DNA of 64,000 nt. Origin: JAVVEG01 sp032251455. GTDB taxonomy: Bacteria; Pseudomonadota; Gammaproteobacteria; Pseudomonadales; Pseudohongiellaceae. The notes under the pieces are model-generated. The model worked only from the letters and a program-made list of their open reading frames with translations, did not search any database and had not been told where the DNA came from. The position numbers and the translations under genes are program-made. The stretch covers positions 134,697-198,696 of the forward strand of contig JAVVEG010000004.1 of assembly GCA_032251455.1 (NCBI GenBank), read 5' to 3'. The stretch's first letter is position 1, and every line of letters starts with the position of its first letter. Positions 28,050 to 36,823 of the stretch are shown here, piece after piece.

Positions 28050-28706
28050 TTAAAAAGTCACTGAAAAGTTCTGCTCATGCGCCTCCAGCAAGACATCCCA
28101 GTCCCTGCTGTCAAACAGGTTCTGGTGTCGGCGCAGTTGGCTCAGGTCGTGTCTGGCGCAGAACTTGGCGCTGATGCAGCGCCGCATTTTTTCCAGATCG
28201 ATCAGGGCGATCTGCCACTGATCAGCCTGCGGGCGAACGAACACGTGTTTGGCGTACAGGCTGCTATGTTGCAGGCAATGGCGATGCAGCCGGCCGAGGC
28301 TTTCACCCAATGACCGGGCCAGGCTTTCACGCGAGGCCGATGTTGCCAGGCTCAGCTGGTCGAGCGCTGTAAAGCCTTCGAGGGCTTCCAGCACCAGTAT
28401 TGCTGAATTGCCCAGGCGACCACTGAACAACGGTGTGGGACAGCCGATACCCAGTGTGCGCAGCTGCTGCAGATTGCTGTGTTCTCGACACAGGGTTGGC
28501 CAGCCCAGCGGATGACGCCAGTCGCGGCACAGATGACGGGACTGGCGTTTGATGTACAGGGTGTGGTTTTGCCAGTGACTCAGCTTGACCCCGCTCCAGC
28601 CGCCACGCCTTATATTGGGTGGTTCAACCCACTCGCCAGGCAGCTGCCACCAGAATCGGAACAGGTCTGTCGCGGCAACAGTTTGTGCTGGGGACTGACT
28701 GCTCAT
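28050..28706 (-). CDS. Lipopolysaccharide kinase (Kdo/WaaP-like) family protein
   Basis: 218 residues from the ATG at 28706, which overlaps the stop of the methyltransferase gene (ATGA). The frame is open further upstream, but only across that gene. The kinase-like fold is suggested by LYIKRQSRHLCRDW, GESLGRLHRHCLQHSSLYAKH and ALIDLEKMRR, which resembles the IDLHR motif of WaaP-type kinases. It probably phosphorylates an LPS core sugar or a small molecule on the inner face of the inner membrane. Translational coupling ties it to the methyltransferase. Confidence 0.72.
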   Translation of the reverse strand: MSSQSPAQTVAATDLFRFWWQLPGEWVEPPNIRRGGWSGVKLSHWQNHTLYIKRQSRHLCRDWRHPLGWPTLCREHSNLQQLRTLGIGCPTPLFSGRLGNSAILVLEALEGFTALDQLSLATSASRESLARSLGESLGRLHRHCLQHSSLYAKHVFVRPQADQWQIALIDLEKMRRCISAKFCARHDLSQLRRHQNLFDSRDWDVLLEAHEQNFSVTF

Positions 28707-29419
28707 GCAGTCACCACTGAACGCGGGTCGCAGCGCAGGACATAGACCCGCCACATGGCATAGCCCGGCAAAAAATCCTGATGACTCTGAATCCTGAAAC
28801 CTGCCACGGCAAACAGGTGTTCGATGTCGCGGCGACGGGCAACGAAGCGGTTGTTGTTTGTCCCGCTGTCCTTTGCTCTTGCCGCACGACGTGTTTCCAG
28901 GCGCGCACGGCGACGGGCCTTGATATTGCCATCTACCCACAGCGAGATAATGAGGCTGTCACGCGTGACGCGATGACACTCGCGCAACAGCAACAGGCGA
29001 TGCTCATTATCTTCAATGTGGTGCAACAGGCGCATACAGAACACACTGTCGACGCTGTGATCAGGCAAATCGATGGCAAAGGCGGAGGTATGCAGCAATT
29101 GAACGCGCGCCAGGGTGGCGGGGCTGTGTACCCGCCGGGCCACCTCGAGCATGCCTTCGGCATTGTCTGCGGCTATCAGTTGGCGCTGAGGCTGGCTCAG
29201 CAGAGTCGGCCAGAAGCGTCCTGCGCCACAAGGCAAGTCCAGCACCTGTCTGGGCTGACCAGCCTGCGCCAGGGCCCAGCGGGCCAGTTGTTGGTCACGC
29301 CAGTCAGACAGACGTCGGGCAATACCGCTGCGGTGTTTGTGCCAGTAGGCTTCGGCATGGGCTTGATCGTATTTATCCGAAAACGCCAGAGAAACAGGTG
29401 TAGACATAACAGGGCTCAC
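28703..29419 (-). CDS. Class I SAM-dependent methyltransferase
   Basis: 238 residues with the SAM-binding motif VLDLPCGAGRFWPTLL, the acidic IAADNAEGMLE, and the late DSVFCMRLLHHIED motif. It starts at GTG 29419; an ATG at 29407 is possible but lacks a better ribosome binding site. It overlaps the LPS kinase-like gene, so both may modify the same cell-envelope molecule. The substrate is unknown. Confidence 0.8.
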   Translation of the reverse strand: MSPVMSTPVSLAFSDKYDQAHAEAYWHKHRSGIARRLSDWRDQQLARWALAQAGQPRQVLDLPCGAGRFWPTLLSQPQRQLIAADNAEGMLEVARRVHSPATLARVQLLHTSAFAIDLPDHSVDSVFCMRLLHHIEDNEHRLLLLRECHRVTRDSLIISLWVDGNIKARRRARLETRRAARAKDSGTNNNRFVARRRDIEHLFAVAGFRIQSHQDFLPGYAMWRVYVLRCDPRSVVTA

Positions 29420-29588
29420 TTTGTAAAGGAGTCCTGATTATCGACTTGCAAACTTAAAGCCAGCTTAAGGAGGTCTGGGGTAAGTCCATAAGCAGCCTGC
29501 AGAGACGATCGTCTTATTCCGAACTCTGCTGGACATTGCCTGGCCGTGTCATTAGATTAGTATCGTCCAAATAAAAGAGGGTAAACCC

Positions 29589-30923
29589 ATGAAATCTGGA
29601 ACACCCCTGCTATATCTCGCACTGTCAGCCCTGGCGGTACAGGCCCACGCCAATGATGTGCCCACTTTCTATGCCGACACACTCCCCATCTTTCAAAAGA
29701 ATTGCGTAGCCTGCCACCAGCTCAATGGCCCCAAAGTCGGCGGCATCACGGCGCCCATGTCGCTGGCCACTTACGCCGAAGTGCGACCCTGGGCACCTTT
29801 GATCAAGCGCGCTGTCGAAAGCGGCTATATGCCCCCCTGGGGAGCACACCAGCGACACCAGGGACAATTCAAGGGTGAACGCTATCTGGAGGCCAGTGAA
29901 AAGGCCACTCTGCTGGCCTGGATAGACGCTGGAGCACCCGAAGGGGATCCGGCAGACGCCCAGAAGCATGGCGCACTGACCGTTGCACCACCTCCCCCCA
30001 CCGGTTGGTGGATTGGCAATCCGGATTTGATCGTCGCTTATGAATCACCGGTCTATGTGGGTGACGATGTGGAAGACTGGCAGCCGACTTATCAAATGCT
30101 CATTCCGGAAGGCGAACATACCGAACCGAAATGGATTGCCAAAGCCGAACTGAATCCCGGCGGCCCATGGGTACATCATATTGTTTCCAGCCATATGGGT
30201 GTGGGTGTACCGGGCCGGGGGCCCTTCACCTATCCACCGGGCTGGGGAGTGCTGTTACCGGAAGATCCCTTCATTACCGTCAACATGCATTTCCACAAGA
30301 ATTCTGGTCCGGATACCGCTGTGTACGACAATACCTCTGCCGGGTTCGAGTTCTACCAGGACGGTGCCGTGATCGACCATGTGGTGGAAACCAATCTGCT
30401 GCCGCACAGTGGCTGGACCATTCCGCCAGGAGATCCCAACTTCGAGGTCAATAATACCTTTGCCGTGGAGGAGGACATCTACCTGCTCTCCATGGGGCCA
30501 CATATGCATTATCGTGGCAAGGCCATGCGCTACGAACTGGAATACCCGGACGGCGAGCGCGAAACGCTGTTGTGGGTCCCCAGGTACGATTTCAACTGGC
30601 AGTTCCTGTACGAATACAAAGAGCCCAAGTACATCCCGGCCGGATCCACCCTGCACATGAGCTGGTGGTTCGACAATTCAGCTGGAAATCCGTATAACCC
30701 TGACCCCACGGCCAGTGTGGAATATGGCCCGGCAACCACCGATGAAATGGCCAATGCCCGTATCTACTATGCGCCAACCCGCAAGCGGGGCATTGTTGTC
30801 GGTGGAGAAATTCCCGCAGATGTACTGGCAAGTGCCCGCGCTGCCGAAGAACGTCGCCGCAGCAATACCGTCGTCAATGGCGCTGAACCGCCCCCGGATG
30901 ACGCCAGCTGGCTGGATCACTGA
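29589..30923 (+). CDS. Cytochrome c / copper monooxygenase-like fusion protein
   Basis: 444 residues with a signal peptide (LALSALAVQAHA), then a cytochrome c domain with one haem site CVACH near residue 41. The domain of about 290 residues that follows resembles type II copper ascorbate-dependent monooxygenases, with histidine motifs VNMHFHKN and GPHMHYRGKAM, the methionine/histidine clusters expected of CuM/CuH sites. It is likely a periplasmic redox enzyme in which the haem feeds electrons to copper; substrate unknown. It is transcribed divergently from the methyltransferase gene. Confidence 0.78.
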   Translation: MKSGTPLLYLALSALAVQAHANDVPTFYADTLPIFQKNCVACHQLNGPKVGGITAPMSLATYAEVRPWAPLIKRAVESGYMPPWGAHQRHQGQFKGERYLEASEKATLLAWIDAGAPEGDPADAQKHGALTVAPPPPTGWWIGNPDLIVAYESPVYVGDDVEDWQPTYQMLIPEGEHTEPKWIAKAELNPGGPWVHHIVSSHMGVGVPGRGPFTYPPGWGVLLPEDPFITVNMHFHKNSGPDTAVYDNTSAGFEFYQDGAVIDHVVETNLLPHSGWTIPPGDPNFEVNNTFAVEEDIYLLSMGPHMHYRGKAMRYELEYPDGERETLLWVPRYDFNWQFLYEYKEPKYIPAGSTLHMSWWFDNSAGNPYNPDPTASVEYGPATTDEMANARIYYAPTRKRGIVVGGEIPADVLASARAAEERRRSNTVVNGAEPPPDDASWLDH

Positions 30924-30982
30924 CAGAATACGGCAGCAGCAGGTCCTGACTCAGTCCTGATGATCTTGGGGCATTTTACGCC

Positions 30983-32098
30983 TCAAGCCGCCACTTCCTT
31001 CCACACGAACAAGCGGGTTGCAGCAATGAAAGCAATCAGCAGCCACACCAGGATGCCCAGCAGGTCCACGCCGGTTGCCAGCAGAGAGAGCCCGTCGTTG
31101 GCAATGTCACGCAGGGCATTGGTGACGAAGGTCAGCGGCAGCACCGAGGCAATCGGCTGCATGAAGCCAGGCAGGCTGCTCACCGGGTAGAACACACCGG
31201 AAAGGAATATCTGCGGGAAAATCACCAGATTACCCAAGGCCATGATGGCCTGCTGTGTCTTCGCCAGACTGCCCAGCATGAAGCCCAGGCACAGGAAGAT
31301 GAAACACCCCAGAATGATGATTCCGTAAAGCGACACATAGCTGCCAACAATGGCAACATCCAGCAACAGCACGGCAACGCCCAGCAAGACCGACAGCTGC
31401 ATCAGGCACAGAACCATGCGCGAGAGTACAATGCCGGAAATGAAGTCACGCGGCCGCACCGGGGTGACGAACAGGCGCTTCAGAATCCCTTTGCGGCGAT
31501 ATTCCACTATATTGAATCCACTGCCCGCTATGGCCACCTGCATCAGGGTAAAGGCCAGCAGCCCGGGAATCAGGAAATCCAGATAACGCTGGGAGCGTGC
31601 CTTCACATCCACCAGCGTCAGGGTGAACATCGGCTGGGTATTGCGCAGTTCCCGCTCGATACTCAACAGCACCTGCTCCAGCACTGGCATCACCAGGCCC
31701 AGCTGCTGCACCTGGGCGGCATCCACCAGCACTGCCAGCTCGCTGCTGCCCTCCGTGGCCTGAAAGGATTCAGGGATGACCAGCACCATGCCGAACTCAC
31801 CTGCCACCAGTTGCTCCCGCAAAGCGGCTTCCTCGCCCACAGTGACCGTGAACAGGGGATTATTGTCCAGCAGGGCCATGAATTGTGTGGACAGCGTGCT
31901 GCCGGACAGGTTGGCTATGCCCATCTCGATCGGATCGGCCTCATCATTGTTCAACAGGCCAAACACCAGCATGAAGATAATCGGAAAGAACAGGCTGAAG
32001 AAAATCGCCTGGCGATCGCGCAGGAAAATCTTCAAGAAGACACTGGCCAGGCTCAGTATCAGATTGGGAGAACGGGTGGGGTTCGTGTCGCTTTTCAT
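30983..32098 (-). CDS. ABC-2 type transporter permease
   Basis: 371 residues from the ATG at 32098 (MKSDTNPTRS), 7 bases after the ATPase stop. The layout is a first span (IFFSLFFPIIFMLVFGLLN), a periplasmic domain of about 150 residues, then five spans including LLGVAVLLLDVAIVGSYVSL and IFPQIFLSGVFYPVSSLPGF. This is the DrrB/YhhJ type, exporting drugs, lipids or polymers. With the upstream ATPase it forms a two-gene exporter; the substrate is unknown. Confidence 0.88.
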   Translation of the reverse strand: MKSDTNPTRSPNLILSLASVFLKIFLRDRQAIFFSLFFPIIFMLVFGLLNNDEADPIEMGIANLSGSTLSTQFMALLDNNPLFTVTVGEEAALREQLVAGEFGMVLVIPESFQATEGSSELAVLVDAAQVQQLGLVMPVLEQVLLSIERELRNTQPMFTLTLVDVKARSQRYLDFLIPGLLAFTLMQVAIAGSGFNIVEYRRKGILKRLFVTPVRPRDFISGIVLSRMVLCLMQLSVLLGVAVLLLDVAIVGSYVSLYGIIILGCFIFLCLGFMLGSLAKTQQAIMALGNLVIFPQIFLSGVFYPVSSLPGFMQPIASVLPLTFVTNALRDIANDGLSLLATGVDLLGILVWLLIAFIAATRLFVWKEVAA

Positions 32099-32105
32099 TA
32101 ATGCC

Positions 32106-32870
32106 TTACTCCCGCAAACCGTGGCCAGTGAGTGCCAGAAACACATCTTCCAGGCTGCCATGCAAAGGCCGCGCCGGAGGTTCCGGTGCGAATTGTTGGA
32201 TCAGCCGGTCCGGGGTATCGCTGGCAATCACCTTGCCGTGATCCATGATGGTGATGCGGCGGCACAGGGTTTCGGCCTCTTCCATATTGTGCGTGGTCAG
32301 CACAATGCTCATGCCGCTGCGGTTGAGATCTCGCACCAGATTCCACAGGCTGCGCTTGGCCTGCGGGTCAAGCCCTGTGGTGGGCTCGTCCAGAAACAAC
32401 ACCACCGGATCATTCACCAGCGCACAGGCAATGGAAAAGCGCTGTTTCTGTCCCCCGGAAAGATTGGCCGGTTTGGCGGCAGCTTTCTCGGTCAGGTTCA
32501 CCCGCCCCAGCAACTCCAGGGCATCGATGCGCCGGCCATACAATTGCCCGAACAGCCGCAGCAGCTCCTGCAGCGACAGATTGTCGAAGTACTCATTGGC
32601 CTGCAGTTGCACGCCGATGATCTTCTTCACCTCATAGGGGGCGGTATTGACGCTGAGGCCATTGATGAATGCCTCCCCGGAATCGATGTCAGTCAGCCCC
32701 TCCAGCATTTCCAGCGTGGTGGTCTTGCCGGCGCCATTCGGCCCCAGGATGCCGTAGATCTCGCCGCTCTCGATCTGCAGGGAAACCCCATCGACGGCAT
32801 TGAAAAATTCGGTCTTGCTGCCCGGCTTCGGGTAGGTCTTGACGAGGTTTCTGGCTTCCACAACAGTCAC
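32106..32870 (-). CDS. ABC transporter ATP-binding protein
   Basis: 254 residues of the CcmA/DrrA type: Walker A GPNGAGKTTT near residue 40, signature LSGGQKQRFSIA, Walker B VVLFLDEPTTGLDP, and the H-loop in LTTHNMEEAE. It powers the ABC-2 permease encoded immediately downstream. The start is ATG 32870. Confidence 0.93.
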   Translation of the reverse strand: MTVVEARNLVKTYPKPGSKTEFFNAVDGVSLQIESGEIYGILGPNGAGKTTTLEMLEGLTDIDSGEAFINGLSVNTAPYEVKKIIGVQLQANEYFDNLSLQELLRLFGQLYGRRIDALELLGRVNLTEKAAAKPANLSGGQKQRFSIACALVNDPVVLFLDEPTTGLDPQAKRSLWNLVRDLNRSGMSIVLTTHNMEEAETLCRRITIMDHGKVIASDTPDRLIQQFAPEPPARPLHGSLEDVFLALTGHGLRE

Positions 32871-33207
32871 AGCGGCAGTCCTTTCCAGTCACAATGAGGT
32901 GGTCGGAGAATACTCGCAGGGTGTGGTGGGTGTCCAGTATGGGGATGCGGGAGTTGTCGAAGCTGGCGTTTTTGTCACTCATTATGGGCAGATGCATGTG
33001 CTTTCATGGCAGCACCACTTGGTGATACGACTCCCGAGCACTTCTTGATAACTGAAACATCAATTATGTGATCCAGTTCACAGTTTTGGAGCAATTTGAT
33101 GTTGCCCCTGCAACTGAAATTGTATGTTAATAATTGTGTAGAGACGCAAATTGGTTTGCATAAAAAGCACTTTTACCTTACTTGCCACAGTCTCTAAAGG
33201 ACAGAAT
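32871..33207. other. Divergent intergenic region
   Basis: 337 bases between the ABC ATPase (minus) and the EAL gene (plus). No gene is seen. It must hold both promoters. A phrase GGTGTGGTGGGTGTCCAG near 32930 recurs in altered form near 44537. The segment 33050-33150 is AT-rich. Confidence 0.35.
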
Positions 33208-35436
33208 GTGCATAACCCAGGCTGCTCTTCCCTATTTTTAAACTTTATCCTTCCCATAACATCAATAGTTTCCACCTGCCTTGTGGCTACACCTGCCTTG
33301 GCCAAAGATACGGTGACCTTCGGCGGTTCTGATCACTACCCTCCCTTCCACTTCTTTGATGATCAGGGTGACGTTACCGGGTTCGACATCGACATATTTA
33401 AAGAAGCAGCCTCTCAGTTGGCCTGGAACATAGAGTTCCGATTGGATAACTGGGCAACTATCCAGCAGGCGCTGCTCGCCGGTGATGTCGATGTTGTTCC
33501 CATGTTCGTATCGGAGGAACGCAACCAGGATTACCTTTTCTCCTATCCAATAAATATCGAATATCATCTCCTTTTTGGGCTTACTGGCACTACCAGCTAC
33601 AACGGCATTGAGTCATTATCAGGGTTTCGTATCGCTGCCGAGAATGGTGCATTCGCAACGCAAGAGATTGCGCGGCAGAACAGACAGATAATCATAGTCG
33701 ATGCTTCCAGTGAAGCTGCGGCACTGGACATGGTGCAGGCTGGCGAAGCAGATCTTGCCCTGCTTCCATCCGCCATTGGCTGGTATGGTATCCAAGCTGC
33801 TGGACATGACAATATGGCGGCTATTAGTCCACCGATTCTGCCAGCAACATACGCTTTTGCGGTTAACCCGGAAAGACCTGAGCTTGTGAGCGATATCAAC
33901 AGCGTGATTATTCAAATGCAGCGCAATAACACAATTGCCACTCTACGGCAGCAATGGCTTGTGCCTGAATCGGAAACCAGTATTCGTGATGCGCTGCAAA
34001 CTGCCATGTGGATTGTGCTTCCCCTGGTATTAATTGCAATATTGACCATTTGGAGTCTGTTAAAGTCACGTGGTCAGCTCCATAAAGCCACACTAACCGC
34101 CGTGCATCGTGGCAATTTGTTGCGGGAAACGAGAGAAAAAGCCATACGTCTATACAACCATGATTCAATAACCGGGTTCCCAAACCGCAGAAAGTTCACC
34201 AAGCACATCAGACAGAAATTAGCTCAGACGAGTAAACCTCAGCGTAGCATTGCAGTTGCCATTCTTGGCTTGCACAATCTTGACACCATTCGGGACGCTA
34301 TCAATGACGATGCAGGTGAGGAATTGGTCAGGCAATTCGCCAAGGTTCTCAATCAATCAGTCTCTAGCTACACCGCCTATCTGGGCGACGGGCAATTTGC
34401 ATTCGTGCTGGAAGATATTAATAGCCGGATTGATGCGCTCTCACAGGTGCAGAGTATCATCCCAGCCATCAGTCAAAATCTCATTGTTGCAGGCATGACT
34501 GTGCATGTTCGCGTGAGTGGAGGGCTTGCTACCTATCCGGAGGACGGGACCACCGACGCGCAATTGATACAGCAGGCCAGGCTGGCCCTGTCCAATGCCA
34601 AGAAATCCGGCTCACAGTTGCTGCTGTTCTCTGATTCAATGAAACCCGACCCACAAAAAATTCAGCTGATGTCGGATCTTGAAGTGGTATTGGCAAAAAA
34701 CCAGCTTCAGTGGGCACTGCAGCCTCAATACTGGGTCAACGAAAAACGTGTATCAAGTCATGAAATGCTGGTGCGTTGGCACCACCCTGGTTATGGCTGG
34801 GTTTCCCCGGGTGATTTTGTTGTCTGGGCAGAACAGATTGGCAATGTCAGCGCAATCACCGATGCTGCAATCAAACATGTTTGTACCTTAATGGATCAAA
34901 GCTCTGCTCTCTCCACCAAACTTTGTCTCTCGATCAATCTTTCCGCCAACGATCTGACTAATACTGCTTTGGTAGAGCGCATTGTAGAGAACGCTGGAGA
35001 CAATATAAATCAACTGACTGTGGAAATAACAGAAACGGCATTGATCCAGGAAATCGAACGTGTCCAGCGGAATGTGGATTATCTGAAAAAGGCAGGAGTC
35101 AAACTGGCGCTGGATGATTACGGGACTGGTTACTCGTCGCTGGAATATCTAAAGGCATTCAATTTTAATGAAATTAAAATAGATCGTATGTTTATTAACG
35201 ACATTACGAGCATCGAAAGGAATTTACAGCTGACCAGGGCAAGTATCGAACTGGGTCATAACCTGGGCGCCAAGGTAGTAGCGGAAGGTGTGGAAAACCA
35301 GGAAACAGCAGACATATTGATCGATATGGGGTGCGACATACTACAGGGTTATCACATTGGCAGGCCAGAAATACCCGCCAGCCTGGCTGATTATTTACAA
35401 ACTGCCGGCAGCTTCAGAATGGCTCAAAGAACCTGA
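33208..35436 (+). CDS. Periplasmic-sensing GGDEF/EAL protein
   Basis: 742 residues from the GTG at 33208, chosen because AAAGGA lies six bases upstream and it yields a clean signal peptide ending TPALA. Order: a solute-binding-family-3 periplasmic domain (GSDHYPPFHFFDDQGDVTGF), a membrane span (WIVLPLVLIAILTIWSLL), a degenerate GGDEF domain (LGDGQF in place of GGDEF) and an EAL domain. The EAL domain keeps catalytic residues: HEMLVRW, SINLSAND, VEITETAL, ALDDYGTGYSSLEYL, IKIDRMF, AEGVEN, QGYHIGRP. It is likely a c-di-GMP phosphodiesterase controlled by an amino-acid-like periplasmic ligand. Confidence 0.88.
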   Translation: MHNPGCSSLFLNFILPITSIVSTCLVATPALAKDTVTFGGSDHYPPFHFFDDQGDVTGFDIDIFKEAASQLAWNIEFRLDNWATIQQALLAGDVDVVPMFVSEERNQDYLFSYPINIEYHLLFGLTGTTSYNGIESLSGFRIAAENGAFATQEIARQNRQIIIVDASSEAAALDMVQAGEADLALLPSAIGWYGIQAAGHDNMAAISPPILPATYAFAVNPERPELVSDINSVIIQMQRNNTIATLRQQWLVPESETSIRDALQTAMWIVLPLVLIAILTIWSLLKSRGQLHKATLTAVHRGNLLRETREKAIRLYNHDSITGFPNRRKFTKHIRQKLAQTSKPQRSIAVAILGLHNLDTIRDAINDDAGEELVRQFAKVLNQSVSSYTAYLGDGQFAFVLEDINSRIDALSQVQSIIPAISQNLIVAGMTVHVRVSGGLATYPEDGTTDAQLIQQARLALSNAKKSGSQLLLFSDSMKPDPQKIQLMSDLEVVLAKNQLQWALQPQYWVNEKRVSSHEMLVRWHHPGYGWVSPGDFVVWAEQIGNVSAITDAAIKHVCTLMDQSSALSTKLCLSINLSANDLTNTALVERIVENAGDNINQLTVEITETALIQEIERVQRNVDYLKKAGVKLALDDYGTGYSSLEYLKAFNFNEIKIDRMFINDITSIERNLQLTRASIELGHNLGAKVVAEGVENQETADILIDMGCDILQGYHIGRPEIPASLADYLQTAGSFRMAQRT

Positions 35437-35438
35437 AC

Positions 35439-35909
35439 CTGAAATTGATTTTGCTACTGCTCCATTCTCGACTACACTTCAGGAACATGGATTCAATACA
35501 GGGATTGTAAAATGGCCATCACGACGTTTGATACGCACAAGTTTGTGCGCCGCCTGGAAGATGCAGGGATGCCACTTTCATTGGCTGAAGTGCAGGCGGA
35601 AGTGCTCACCGAGGCATTTAATGTGAATCTGGATTCGCTGGTTACCAAAGACTATCTGGCCGCCCGGTTTGCGGAGCAGAGGGCCTATATGGATACGCGT
35701 TTTGCCGAGGAGTTTTCCGCGCAAAACACGCGCTGGGAAAAACGTTTCGCCCAATTGGAATCCAAAGTAGACAGTAACCATCGGGTTTTTATCTGGAGCC
35801 AGGCCATCATCATGGCGGCGGTCATCCTGCCTTACCTTGAAAGACTACTGACAACATAAGGTACGCTGGGGCGATGATCTCGCCGCATGGCCACTTCCTG
35901 ATCAACGCC
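35439..35909 (+). repeat. Tandem duplication, unit 1
   Basis: 471 bases that recur, nearly identical, at 36035-36538. The unit covers a promoter-proximal segment, a small gene and about 50 bases after it. The second unit is 33 bases longer because of an in-frame internal repeat. Units are separated by 125 unrelated bases. Confidence 0.9.
35512..35859 (+). CDS. DUF1640-like coiled-coil protein, copy 1
   Basis: 115 residues: FDTHKFVRRLEDAGMPLSLA, then a helical, probably coiled-coil stretch (FAEQRAYMDTRFAEEF to ESKVDSN) and a C-terminal membrane anchor (VFIWSQAIIMAAVILPYLER). This pattern matches bacterial DUF1640-type proteins, small coiled-coil membrane-anchored proteins of unknown role, often found as mobile or multi-copy genes. 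The last bases of the EAL gene are only 75 bases upstream. Confidence 0.65.
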   Translation: MAITTFDTHKFVRRLEDAGMPLSLAEVQAEVLTEAFNVNLDSLVTKDYLAARFAEQRAYMDTRFAEEFSAQNTRWEKRFAQLESKVDSNHRVFIWSQAIIMAAVILPYLERLLTT

Positions 35910-36034
35910 ATGGATGAAGGTGTAAGCTTCTTTACGAGTCTACCCCCGAGCAGGCCTGATGGCTAGCTGGACGACGACACGAATCCACTTCACGTTACTG
36001 ACATGAAAAGAAGCCAAGAATACGCGGAAGCTGA

Positions 36035-36538
36035 CTGAAATTGATTTTGCTACTGCCCCATTCTCGACTACACTTCAGGAACATGGATTCAATACAGGGA
36101 TTGTAAAATGGCCATCACGACGTTTGATACGCACAAGTTTGTGCGCCGCCTGGAAGATGCAGGGATGCCACTTTCATTGGCTGAAGTGCAGGCGGAAGTG
36201 CTCACCGAGGCATTTAATGTGAATCTGGATTCGCTGGTTACCAAAGACTATCTGGCCGCCCAGTTTGCGGAGCAGAAGGCGTATATGGATACGCGTCTTG
36301 CGGAAGAGCGGGCCTATATGGATACGCGTTTTGCCGAGGAGTTTTCCGCGCAAAACACGCGCTGGGAAAAACGTTTCGCCCAATTGGAATCCAAAGTAGA
36401 CAGTAACCATCGGGTTTTTATCTGGAGCCAGGCCATCATCATGACTGCGGTCATCCTGCCTTACCTTGAAAGACTGCTGACAACATAAGGTACGCTGGGG
36501 AGATGGTCTCGCCGCATGGCCACTTCCTGATCAACGCC
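36035..36538 (+). repeat. Tandem duplication, unit 2
   Basis: 504 bases matching 35439-35909 with a 33-base insertion inside the coding part (around 36265-36325), where a RAYMDTR-type unit of 11 codons is present twice. Only scattered base changes separate the copies, so the duplication looks recent. Confidence 0.9.
36108..36488 (+). CDS. DUF1640-like coiled-coil protein, copy 2
   Basis: 126 residues, the paralogue of the gene at 35512. It is identical for most of its length but has an extra 11-residue unit (AYMDTRLAEER beside AYMDTRFAEEF), which lengthens the predicted coiled coil by about three heptad-like turns. The membrane anchor (VFIWSQAIIMTAVILPYLER) is retained. Function unknown. Confidence 0.65.
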   Translation: MAITTFDTHKFVRRLEDAGMPLSLAEVQAEVLTEAFNVNLDSLVTKDYLAAQFAEQKAYMDTRLAEERAYMDTRFAEEFSAQNTRWEKRFAQLESKVDSNHRVFIWSQAIIMTAVILPYLERLLTT

Positions 36539-36659
36539 GTCGCTGTGAATGAAGATGCGAGCGATTCGATCACGCAGAATCCCCGACTGGGCACGGTTGA
36601 CAAGCTGGCAGCACAGGCGCATCATCGTGCCACTGTTCACACAGTTGACGATTGCAAAC

Positions 36660-36725
36660 ATGATGACCCGACACACTTTTTTCTGGTGGTACCGCACAGC
36701 GGGCTGCCAGGAGAGTCAAATCTAA
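36660..36725 (+). CDS. trpL: Putative trp leader peptide
   Basis: A 21-codon frame, MMTRHTFFWWYRTAGCQESQ plus one residue, with tandem Trp codons at 36684-36689, located 98 bases before trpE(G). The Trp pair lies on the first arm of a hairpin that competes with an antiterminator, as in known trp leaders. No strong ribosome binding site precedes it, which weakens the call. Confidence 0.55.
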   Translation: MMTRHTFFWWYRTAGCQESQI

Positions 36726-36760
36726 ACCTCTTCTACTGGCCGCCCCGGGTTATGGCGGTC
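36683..36760 (+). promoter_or_regulatory. Candidate trp attenuator
   Basis: Segment 1 CTGGTGG (36683-36689, covering the Trp codons) pairs with segment 2 CTGCCAG (36704-36710). Segment 2 extended, GGGCTGCCAG (36701-36710), pairs 9 of 10 with segment 3 CTGGCCGCCC (36736-36745). Segment 3 GGCCGCC (36738-36744) pairs with segment 4 GGCGGTC (36754-36760), followed by a modestly U-rich TATTGCTCGT. This is the classical 1:2, 2:3, 3:4 arrangement for ribosome-mediated attenuation. Confidence 0.6.
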
Positions 36761-36823
36761 TATTGCTCGTAAAATTCAATCACTCGCCATTTCCCTGGGT
36801 TGTCCGGCAACAAGGACCTGGCG

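Noticed and set aside
36503..36772. 89-codon frame between the duplicated gene and trpE(G)
   Set aside because: It crosses the end of the duplication and the trp leader, which explain the sequence better.
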